This document shows, in pieces, positions 5,587-10,978 of a stretch of DNA of 10,978 nt. Position 1 is the first letter of the stretch. The number at the start of each line of letters is the position of its first letter. The notes beneath the pieces are model-generated. The model ran no database searches. It was not told where the DNA came from and saw only the letters and a program-made list of their open reading frames with translations. The position numbers and the translations under genes were made by a program. The stretch comes from Campylobacteraceae bacterium (GTDB taxonomy: Bacteria; Campylobacterota; Campylobacteria; Campylobacterales; JALSKU01), in assembly GCA_015488975.1 (NCBI GenBank), contig WFMT01000261.1, positions 1 to 10,978 of the forward strand. The letters run 5' to 3'.

Positions 5587-7200
5587 ATGTTTAAAAATGT
5601 TAAAATTAAACAAATCCTTCTGTATGTTGCTGTTCTAATTATCGGTATCTTGGTGATAAACGGTATAATAGGTAATATAAAATTAAATAAAATTAAAAGT
5701 GATGCCAATTTACAGGCAAAAAATGTTCTGCCTAAGTTAATAGAATTTTTGTCTTTACAAAGAAGTGTGTTAAATCTTCAACAAGTTGCAACAACAGTAT
5801 CTCTTACTCGCAACATGAATAGGATAGATGATATAAAACAAGATTTTAAAAAAGGCAATATCGTTTTGGATAGATTGATAACGATGACTAAAATAACTCA
5901 TGAAATTAAAATGATCACCAGTTTAAAAAAATTTAAAAAAGAATTTACAAATTTTTATCATATTGGTTATAACATGGAAAAAGCATATATACTCAATGGA
6001 AGTGTTGCGGGCAGTGATTATTTGAAAAAATTCAATATTAAGGCTATTGATCTTACGAAAAATTTAAACCAATGGGTGAAAAAATACAAAGAAGAGTCTT
6101 TGCAGGTATCAAAAGATATCGGTGTAAATGTAAAAGCAGCTATAATTAGCAATGTTTTGTTATCTTTTTTAATTATTATTATAACTTTTATATCTTTTAT
6201 TATAATTATTAAAATTATTAATCCAATTAAGAAAATTGAAACCTATATTGCAAAGCTTGCTAAATTAGACTTTACTCATAGCTTAAAAATTGATGGTGAA
6301 AATGAGATTGCCGTTATCTCTCAAAACTTATCTTCTGTTGCCTCGCTTCTGAGAGATTTTATACATGATGCTAAAGCAACTTCTAACGAGAATGCTTCCA
6401 TTTCAAACGAACTATCAACTACAACATTAAGTGTTGGTAAAAATATGGAAAATTCTGTGGAAGTTGTAAATGAAGCAGCAGTTCATGCCAGGGATATCCA
6501 AGGTGAAATAAAAATAGCCATACAAAATGCAGAGTTAAGCAAGAAAGATGTGATAGAAGCAAATAAAAATTTAGAAAAAGCTAAAGATGATGTTGTATCG
6601 TTGACTTCAAAAGTTCAAGATACTGCCCAGATTGAGTTGGAGCTTTCTGAGAATATGCAAACGCTCTCAACAGATGCAAATGATGTTAAAAATATTTTAA
6701 ATGTTATAGCAGAAATCGCTGATCAGATTAATTTATTGGCTCTAAATGCAGCCATTGAGGCAGCAAGAGCAGGAGAACACGGTAGAGGTTTTGCCGTAGT
6801 TGCAGACGAGGTAAGAAAATTGGCGGAACGGACGCAAAAAAGTTTAACAGAGATTAATTCAACCATAAGTATCATCGTTCAGTCTATCATGGATGCTTCT
6901 TCAAAAATGAGCCTTAATTCTAAATCTATACAAAAGCTGGCAAATATCGCAAAAAATGTTGAGAATAAAATAAATTTAATAGTTGAAATGGGTAATAAAA
7001 CTGTCCTTTTTAGCGATAAAACAGTAAAAGATTTTGAGACAACTGGTAAAAATGTAAAGGTAATTGTTGATAAAACAGATGAAATAAATAATATTTCTTC
7101 AATAAATGCAAGAAGTGTCGAAGAAATTGCATCTGCAGCAGAACATTTAAATATGCTTACTGATAAACTAAACATTAAACTTGAAACTTTTCGTACATAG
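5587..7200 (+). CDS. Methyl-accepting chemotaxis protein
   Basis: The 537-residue protein has the standard transmembrane chemoreceptor layout. Membrane helix 1 is at about 10-30, a helical periplasmic sensor domain at about 31-182, membrane helix 2 at about 184-209, a HAMP domain at about 210-262 (INPIKKIETYIAKLAKLDFT) and a coiled-coil signalling domain to the C terminus. The highly conserved hairpin tip that binds CheA/CheW is clear at about 372-420 (for example INLLALNAAIEAARAGEHGR and GFAVVADEVRKLAERT). The sensor domain contains YNMEKAYILNGSVAGSDYL, a motif resembling a four-helix-bundle sensor common in Campylobacterota receptors; the ligand is not evident. The C terminus (LETFRT) has no CheR-binding pentapeptide. 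AAAGGA at 5572-5577 supports the start, and TATATT at 5556-5561 is a possible -10. It is a single gene facing the purT operon across repeat element B. Confidence 0.96.
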   Translation: MFKNVKIKQILLYVAVLIIGILVINGIIGNIKLNKIKSDANLQAKNVLPKLIEFLSLQRSVLNLQQVATTVSLTRNMNRIDDIKQDFKKGNIVLDRLITMTKITHEIKMITSLKKFKKEFTNFYHIGYNMEKAYILNGSVAGSDYLKKFNIKAIDLTKNLNQWVKKYKEESLQVSKDIGVNVKAAIISNVLLSFLIIIITFISFIIIIKIINPIKKIETYIAKLAKLDFTHSLKIDGENEIAVISQNLSSVASLLRDFIHDAKATSNENASISNELSTTTLSVGKNMENSVEVVNEAAVHARDIQGEIKIAIQNAELSKKDVIEANKNLEKAKDDVVSLTSKVQDTAQIELELSENMQTLSTDANDVKNILNVIAEIADQINLLALNAAIEAARAGEHGRGFAVVADEVRKLAERTQKSLTEINSTISIIVQSIMDASSKMSLNSKSIQKLANIAKNVENKINLIVEMGNKTVLFSDKTVKDFETTGKNVKVIVDKTDEINNISSINARSVEEIASAAEHLNMLTDKLNIKLETFRT

Positions 7201-7202
7201 AG

Positions 7203-7209
7203 TTATTTG
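7203..7209. repeat. Left 7-bp flank (TTATTTG), likely target-site duplication of element B
   Basis: TTATTTG abuts the left inverted end of element B and recurs at 7329-7335. The match extends to nine bases if AG is counted (7201-7209 and 7327-7335), but AG also belongs to the right inverted end. Confidence 0.6.
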
Positions 7210-7328
7210 CTGGCATTACGCACTATAATGAAGCAAAAGCTCTCTATGGTGGCAGAGATTAAAGTCCCTACAACCCCTTGAAGCTTACGAAAAGTAGGAC
7301 TTTTCGAGAAAAAAGTGCGTAAGGTCAG
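7210..7328. mobile_element. MITE-like structured repeat, copy B (119 bp)
   Basis: This is a second copy of the element at 3108-3234, in the same orientation. The left end CTGGCATTACGCACT pairs with the right end AGTGCGTAAGGTCAG as an inverted repeat (13 of 15 positions). It is flanked by TTATTTG on both sides. A perfect 8-bp hairpin, CGAAAAGT-AGG-ACTTTTCG (7288-7306), is intact here but decayed in copy A. Conversely, the first hairpin is intact in copy A and decayed here, so the two copies have decayed in different hairpins from a common ancestor that probably had both. The element occupies almost the whole space between the stop codons of the chemoreceptor gene and the small membrane-protein gene. 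It has no coding capacity. Confidence 0.72.
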
Positions 7329-7335
7329 TTATTTG
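7329..7335. repeat. Right 7-bp flank (TTATTTG), likely target-site duplication of element B
   Basis: The second copy of TTATTTG includes the stop codon (TAA on the minus strand) and the last lysine codon of the small membrane-protein gene. Confidence 0.6.
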
Positions 7336-7679
7336 TTCTGTTTGGTTTTAAAATCAGTTATCAAGAGATTATCTTCTTCTTTTTTTGGACAGAAGTATCT
7401 GCTGATATACCATGTAGCTACTTCATATGTGGAGTATGATATCTCTCCTTGATCCGGGGTTATGGATGTAACTCTCAGTTTTGAGGTGATCATTCCAAAT
7501 ACTATCTCAAAAAAAATAAAAACACTTATGCCTATAAAAAAAGTAAAATTGTAGATATACCAAAGTATTGCACTTATTAAAAAAGGAGCTAAAAATATAG
7601 ATATTGTTAAAAGGATTGCCAGCAGTTTACAATGTCCGTATAGCTTTGGTAAAGGCTCAATCGGTGGAATACCTTGCAT
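7329..7679 (-). CDS. Small membrane protein of unknown function
   Basis: I do not recognise this 116-residue protein. It has two predicted membrane helices (about 17-41 and 44-66) and a C-terminal tail of about 50 mostly polar residues ending in a lysine-rich stretch. One cysteine sits in each soluble part (Cys17, and Cys97 in RYFCPKKEED). It starts five bases after the yajQ stop and has no good ribosome binding site of its own, so it is probably translated by coupling as the last gene of the purT operon. Its stop codon lies inside the 7-bp repeat flanking element B. If that flank is a target-site duplication, the original coding end was preserved. The tight spacing and absence of overlap with any better frame support it as a real gene. 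Confidence 0.75.
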   Translation of the reverse strand: MQGIPPIEPLPKLYGHCKLLAILLTISIFLAPFLISAILWYIYNFTFFIGISVFIFFEIVFGMITSKLRVTSITPDQGEISYSTYEVATWYISRYFCPKKEEDNLLITDFKTKQNK

Positions 7680-7684
7680 ATCAT

Positions 7685-8182
7685 TTATTTAAGATTGGTA
7701 AAATTGATCGGAATTTCCAAATCTTTTGCCTCAATAGTTTTCATACAAGCTTGTAAATCATCAATAGATTTTGCAGTTACCCTTATAACATCACCTCTTA
7801 TCGAAGCTTGGACTTTGAGTTTCAATAATTTTATATTTTTTACTATATTCTTTGCATCATCGCTTGATATAGAGTCAATTATATTTAGGTAAACTTTAGT
7901 ATTTCCTCCGCTTGCAGTTTCTCGTTTTTGTTCTTTTAAAGCTTTTGATGAGATTCCTCTTTTTATAATTTTAGAGATGAGTATGTCTTTTATCGCATCT
8001 GCTTTATTGTCACTAGATGATAATAAAGTTATGATTTTATTTTTTTCATTATAATCAATATCAGCCTTTAATCCCTTAAAATCATATCTATTTGCTACTT
8101 CTTTTTTTGTCTGTTCAATTGCATTTTTTAATTCTTGTTTATCAATCTCCGCACTTATATCAAAACTATGTTCTTTTGCCAT
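7685..8182 (-). CDS. yajQ: YajQ family nucleotide-binding protein
   Basis: The 165-residue protein is full length for the YajQ family and matches it from end to end. It begins MAKEHSFDISAEIDKQELKN, followed by EVANRYDFKG, then KRGISSKALKEQKRETASGG, and ends in VQASIRGDVIRVTAKSIDDL and a DLEIPINFTN tail. The family has two RNP-like ferredoxin-fold domains and is cytosolic. Some members (in Xanthomonas and Pseudomonas) bind cyclic di-GMP and act with transcription factors, while in other bacteria only nucleic-acid or nucleotide binding is established. A c-di-GMP role is therefore possible but not shown here. AAAAGGAT upstream of the ATG gives a good ribosome binding site. It is the third gene of the purT operon, 46 bases after the helix-turn-helix gene. 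Confidence 0.95.
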   Translation of the reverse strand: MAKEHSFDISAEIDKQELKNAIEQTKKEVANRYDFKGLKADIDYNEKNKIITLLSSSDNKADAIKDILISKIIKRGISSKALKEQKRETASGGNTKVYLNIIDSISSDDAKNIVKNIKLLKLKVQASIRGDVIRVTAKSIDDLQACMKTIEAKDLEIPINFTNLK

Positions 8183-8207
8183 ATTATTATCCTTTTATAA
8201 AATTTGA

Positions 8208-8226
8208 TTTACAAATTGTCTGTAAA
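8208..8226 (-). promoter_or_regulatory. Small dyad in the leader before yajQ
   Basis: TTTACA and TGTAAA form a 6-bp inverted repeat with a 7-base loop in the 46-base gap between the helix-turn-helix gene and yajQ. It could be a weak RNA hairpin or an operator. Nothing else supports a function. Confidence 0.2.
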
Positions 8227-8228
8227 AA

Positions 8229-8714
8229 CTACTTTTTCTTTTTTCTTTTTTTCTTTTTTTCTTTTTGTTTACTTTTCTTATTGATATTGGTATCTATTAC
8301 TTCAACACTTTCTACTTTAGGTAAAACATATTTTTCATTCATAAGATGCAGTATATTTTTTAATTGCTCATCTCGTTTATTGAATATCTCTTCCAATTCT
8401 TTTTTTGACTGCTCTAGTAATTTTACCTTTTGGATAATTAGATTGTTATTTTGAGATTCAAGATATTTTACTTTTTCTTTTAACTCTTTAACTTCATTTT
8501 CAAGGTAGCTAACATATTTATCATTAATGTTTTTGTTTGTTTGTTTTATTTTTGACATCGTTCTTATATTGTTTGTATTTCTCTCATCAACTACTACATA
8601 TTTTAATCCTTCTTCTGTAACAGTAGATAATTTCCCCCTTCTAACCCTATTATATATAGCTTCTTTTGTTATATTGAAATATTTAGCTGCTTGGGAGACT
8701 GTCAATTTTTTCAT
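8229..8714 (-). CDS. Helix-turn-helix DNA-binding protein with coiled coil and poly-lysine tail
   Basis: The 161-residue protein has an N-terminal excisionase/MerR-like helix-turn-helix (about residues 3-48, TVSQAAKYFNITKEAIYNRV then RRGKLSTV and a short wing ending in YVVVDE). A long coiled coil follows (about 63-125) that probably dimerises it. The C-terminal tail is an extreme lysine/arginine stretch (about 146-161) encoded by A-rich tracts. Its start overlaps the purT stop by one base (TAATG), which predicts translational coupling; there is no strong separate ribosome binding site. It looks like a chromosomal DNA-binding protein rather than a phage excisionase, since no integrase or phage gene is near. 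The target and role are unknown. Confidence 0.82.
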   Translation of the reverse strand: MKKLTVSQAAKYFNITKEAIYNRVRRGKLSTVTEEGLKYVVVDERNTNNIRTMSKIKQTNKNINDKYVSYLENEVKELKEKVKYLESQNNNLIIQKVKLLEQSKKELEEIFNKRDEQLKNILHLMNEKYVLPKVESVEVIDTNINKKSKQKEKKKKRKKKK

Positions 8715-9877
8715 TATTTTTGCTTTATATTTTTTATGATATTTTTAGCTTGCAGTAAAGATTTGTTTATATCGCCATATACCAAAGCGACTGCCATTCT
8801 TCTTCCTCTGTGTGATTCAGGTTTTCCAAATATCCTTAAAAAGCTATTATTTGAGAAAGCATTTTCAGGTATATCAAAAGTTGGCACAAAGCTGTCACAA
8901 TCACTTTTAAAGGCCGCACTGACTCCACTGCCATAAGTTGTAAATTCAAGAGGCAATCCTAAAACAGCTCTTAAATGAAGTGCAAATTCGCTTTGACTTT
9001 GTGTTATCATGGTCACCATACCTGTATCATGCGGTCTTGGGCTAACTTCGCTAAAATAAACTTTATCTTTTTTTATAAATAGCTCAACTCCAAAAATACC
9101 TCTGCCCCCAAGACCATCGGTTATCTTTTTTGCCATATTTTTTGCTTTTATTTTTACACTTTTTTTCATCTTCATTGGCTGCCAGGAAAATATATAATCA
9201 CCATCTTTTTGTTTATGTCCTATGGGCTCACAAAAAACAGTTTCTCTTTCATTTCTTAGTGTTAGCAGTGTTATTTCATAGTCAAATTCAATAAATTCTT
9301 CAACAATAAGTTCACTTGCATCACCTCTGGCTTCTTTTGCAATATCCCAACATTGTTTTAAATCTTTACTCTTTTTTGCAATGCTTTGTCCATGCCCAGA
9401 ACTACTCATAACAGGCTTGATAACACACGGAAAACCGATAATTTTTGCCGCTTTTACTAACTCATTGTAACTCTTTACAAACTCATATTTACTAGTTAGG
9501 ATCTTTAACTTTTTATCTGCGAATTCTCTGATATTTTTCCTATTCATTGTTTTGTTAACAGCTTCGGCATTAGGTATAACATGAAAACCTTCTTTTTCAG
9601 CTTCGAGTAAGGCTTCTATACTTATTGCTTCAATTTCAGGAAGTATATAATCAGGTTTTTCTCTTCTTATAACTTCAAGGATTTCTTCTTTACTTTTCAT
9701 ATCAATAACATAACTTTTGTTAGCGACCAAGTGAGCAGGAGCGTTAGCATATTTGTCAACCGCAATAGTTTCTACTCCAAGCCTAATTGCTTCTATCGCT
9801 ATTTCTTTACCAATTTCACCACTTCCTAAGAGTAGTATTTTCAAACTGTTACTTTTTAAAGGTGTTGTTAGTTTCAT
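8714..9877 (-). CDS. purT: Formate-dependent phosphoribosylglycinamide formyltransferase (GAR transformylase 2)
   Basis: The 387-residue protein matches PurT over its full length (about 390 residues in the family). It is an ATP-grasp enzyme that makes formyl-GAR from GAR, formate and ATP in purine synthesis. Visible landmarks are the N-terminal LLLGSGEIGKEIAIEAIRLG, YILPEIEAI, the ATP-grasp core from GFPCVIKPVMSSSGHGQ, the FDYEITLLTL strand, the GHKQKDGDY stretch, FGVELF and SEVSPRPHDTGMVTMITQ, with RIFGKPESHRGRRMAVAL near the end. The glycine-rich loop reads SSSGHGQ where the E. coli enzyme, as I recall it, has SSSGKGQ. AGGGAC precedes the ATG. It heads a four-gene operon, and promoter signals must lie in the 129-base divergent gap upstream. 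Confidence 0.97.
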   Translation of the reverse strand: MKLTTPLKSNSLKILLLGSGEIGKEIAIEAIRLGVETIAVDKYANAPAHLVANKSYVIDMKSKEEILEVIRREKPDYILPEIEAISIEALLEAEKEGFHVIPNAEAVNKTMNRKNIREFADKKLKILTSKYEFVKSYNELVKAAKIIGFPCVIKPVMSSSGHGQSIAKKSKDLKQCWDIAKEARGDASELIVEEFIEFDYEITLLTLRNERETVFCEPIGHKQKDGDYIFSWQPMKMKKSVKIKAKNMAKKITDGLGGRGIFGVELFIKKDKVYFSEVSPRPHDTGMVTMITQSQSEFALHLRAVLGLPLEFTTYGSGVSAAFKSDCDSFVPTFDIPENAFSNNSFLRIFGKPESHRGRRMAVALVYGDINKSLLQAKNIIKNIKQK

Positions 9878-9904
9878 ATTTGTCCCTATTGTTTGTGTTA
9901 GTTA

Positions 9905-9967
9905 TGCTATACTACATTAATTTTGCTGAAGATTAATTAAATCTTTTAAAAAAAAGAAAATTATACT
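9905..9967 (+). promoter_or_regulatory. Divergent promoter region, with two candidate -10 boxes for the hydrolase gene
   Basis: The 129-base gap between purT and the hydrolase gene must carry promoters in both directions. On the plus strand an extended -10, TGCTATACT, is at 9905-9913, and a second TATACT is at 9962-9967, both within a repeated TATACTACA. On the minus strand TATAAT occupies 9965-9960 and could serve purT. Between them, AAGATT and AATCTT form a small AT-only hairpin (about 9929-9945). The hydrolase ribosome binding site AAAGGAG is at 9992-9998. Confidence 0.35.
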
Positions 9968-10006
9968 ACAATAGTAAGTAAATTATATTTTAAAGGAGTT
10001 ATTTAG

Positions 10007-10747
10007 ATGAAAAAGATTTTTTTAATTTGTTGCCTCTTGTTAACATTTGGTGTTGCGAAAGAATTAAGTATTAAAAGTGAAGACGGGTTTATTTTAAAAG
10101 CATGGCTAAAATACCCTAAGGTTAAAAAGATAAAATATCCATTGGCCATCATAGCACATCAGTTTGATAGCAACCATACGAAATGGTTAATATTTGCAAA
10201 AAAATTAAGAAATAGAGGGTTTGCAACATTGAATTTGGATTTAAGAGGACATGGAAAGTCAATATATCAAAATGGTAAAATAAACACGGTTATACATTTT
10301 CAATCTATGGATAATTTAAAAGATATTATTGTAAAAAGCTCAAATAAGATAAAATTTAAAAATATTTCTCAGGATATTTCACTGTGGATTAATACAGTTG
10401 GCGATAATTATAAAAATATAAATACAGATAATCTAGCTTTTTTTGGTGCATCACTTGGCGCGGCGGGTCTTATTGGTGTTATGTTTGAGTACAATCCAAA
10501 AATTGCAATTTTCTTTTCACCGGGGAATACTAAAGAAGTTGGTGGAGAAGATAGTATAAGTGAAGTTGCAATTCCTATTATGTTTGTAGGCTCAAGTGGA
10601 GATTTCGCACTAAATAAAATGATAAAATATACTAAAGAGGCAAATATGCCGACCACTTTAATATTGCCTGGAAGTGGGCATGGAGAGGCTTTGCTGAAAA
10701 ATAGTAACAGTTATGTTAAAGTTTTTTTAAATCAATATCTAAAGTAG
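10007..10747 (+). CDS. Exported alpha/beta hydrolase
   Basis: The 246-residue protein begins with a signal peptide (1 to about 17, ending in GVA) and should be periplasmic, although two cysteines in the hydrophobic core (Cys8, Cys9) leave membrane attachment possible. The alpha/beta-hydrolase fold is supported by LDLRGHGKS (about 77-85), the nucleophile elbow GASLG with Ser149, a likely acid Asp199 in VGSSGDF and a catalytic His225 in PGSGHGEA. AHQFDSN at 50-56 is the probable oxyanion loop region. This is the dienelactone-hydrolase or esterase/peptidase-like shape; the substrate cannot be read from sequence. It has a strong ribosome binding site, AAAGGAG, eight bases before the ATG. It is a single gene, ended by a hairpin directly at its stop codon and facing rpsU. 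Confidence 0.88.
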   Translation: MKKIFLICCLLLTFGVAKELSIKSEDGFILKAWLKYPKVKKIKYPLAIIAHQFDSNHTKWLIFAKKLRNRGFATLNLDLRGHGKSIYQNGKINTVIHFQSMDNLKDIIVKSSNKIKFKNISQDISLWINTVGDNYKNINTDNLAFFGASLGAAGLIGVMFEYNPKIAIFFSPGNTKEVGGEDSISEVAIPIMFVGSSGDFALNKMIKYTKEANMPTTLILPGSGHGEALLKNSNSYVKVFLNQYLK

Positions 10748-10772
10748 TTTTACGGTCAAAAGACCGTAAAAC
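10747..10772. terminator. Perfect 11-bp hairpin between convergent hydrolase gene and rpsU
   Basis: GTTTTACGGTC and GACCGTAAAAC enclose an AAAA loop. The stem starts at the last base of the hydrolase stop codon and ends eight bases before the rpsU stop. A run of U after the stem is missing in either direction, so it is not a textbook terminator. Its position between two convergent genes suggests it acts in both directions. It is unrelated to the MITE-like elements. Confidence 0.65.
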
Positions 10773-10780
10773 TTATGTGA

Positions 10781-10978
10781 TTATAGTCTAGACTCATATC
10801 GTCTAAGCATATAGAGTTTTTTAAGCATTTTCTTTTTAGCCGCAATCTTTTGTTTCTTGCGCTTTTCGGTTTTAGTTTCATAATACTTTCTAGCTCTTGC
10901 TTCTGTAACTATCAAGTTACGATCAATTTGCTTTTTAAATCTTCTATAAGATTCTTCAAAAGAATCTCTGGGTCCTAC
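10781..10978 (-). CDS. rpsU: 30S ribosomal protein S21 (start outside window)
   Basis: Sixty-five codons and the stop are visible, and about five N-terminal residues are cut off by the window end (S21 is about 70 residues). The sequence includes SFEESYRRFKKQIDRNLIVT and the basic tail TEKRKKQKIAAKKKMLKKLY followed by MLRRYESRL, the long S21 form seen in Campylobacterota. It is a small-subunit ribosomal protein involved in translation initiation. The frame runs through the end of the window without a stop, and the convergent neighbour is the exported hydrolase. Confidence 0.96.
   Translation of the reverse strand, partial: VGPRDSFEESYRRFKKQIDRNLIVTEARARKYYETKTEKRKKQKIAAKKKMLKKLYMLRRYESRL

Noticed and set aside
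3101..7335. The two repeats as a CRISPR array or composite transposon
   Set aside because: There are only two copies, about 4 kb apart, each internally structured and each with its own different flanking duplication. They lie in direct orientation around ordinary chromosomal genes with no transposase.
8229..8714. The helix-turn-helix protein as a phage excisionase
   Set aside because: It is embedded in a purT-yajQ operon with translational coupling and carries a long coiled coil; there is no integrase or other phage gene nearby.
9908..9970. TATACTACA direct repeat (9908-9916 and 9962-9970) as an operator pair or insertion footprint
   Set aside because: Short AT-rich repeats that contain -10-like sequence are expected by chance in a divergent promoter region; there is no inverted end or further symmetry.

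Overview
The window is a strongly AT-rich, gene-dense bacterial chromosome segment. It most likely comes from a Campylobacterota member, and a free-living Sulfurimonas/Sulfurovum/Arcobacter-like lineage is my best guess. That placement rests on the rpsU tail sequence, the style of the chemoreceptor and response-regulator proteins, the short intergenic gaps and the AAGGAG-type ribosome binding sites. It is an inference and not a proven assignment.

Layout. Bases 1-1869 (+) hold the 3' part of a response regulator with receiver, Aer-like PAS, degenerate GGDEF and EAL domains. Bases 2035-3069 (+) encode an exported YfdX-family protein. Bases 5183-3245 (-) form a tight three-gene operon: a Tat-exported transglutaminase-like protein, a membrane protein fusing a TusA/YedF-type domain to a MerT-like transporter, and a small exported MerP-like heavy-metal-binding protein. 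A tRNA-Ser(GGA) lies at 5399-5487 (+) and a methyl-accepting chemotaxis protein at 5587-7200 (+). Bases 9877-7329 (-) form a second tight operon: purT, a helix-turn-helix/coiled-coil protein, yajQ and a small membrane protein. A secreted alpha/beta hydrolase follows at 10007-10747 (+), and the window ends in rpsU (-, cut by the window edge).

The most unusual structure is a pair of related non-coding repeats of about 120-127 bp, at 3108-3234 and 7210-7328. Each sits between two convergent genes. They share roughly 85% identity by hand alignment and have inverted termini of about 15 bp (consensus CTGACCTTACGCACT). Each is flanked by its own 7-bp direct repeat (TTATAAA and TTATTTG), as expected for target-site duplications. 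They are internally full of short hairpins. They look like a MITE-like family (a small non-autonomous transposable element) that can fold as a branched RNA or DNA. The second copy appears to have inserted between two convergent stop codons originally only 2 bp apart.

The second notable system is the transglutaminase / TusA-MerT fusion / MerP operon. It contains a plausible periplasm-to-cytosol thiol relay for a soft metal, or for a sulfur or selenium species, but there is no merR or merA nearby. Its substrate is unknown. The rest reads as signal transduction (c-di-GMP phosphodiesterase candidate, chemoreceptor, YajQ) and housekeeping (purine synthesis, tRNA, ribosomal protein S21).
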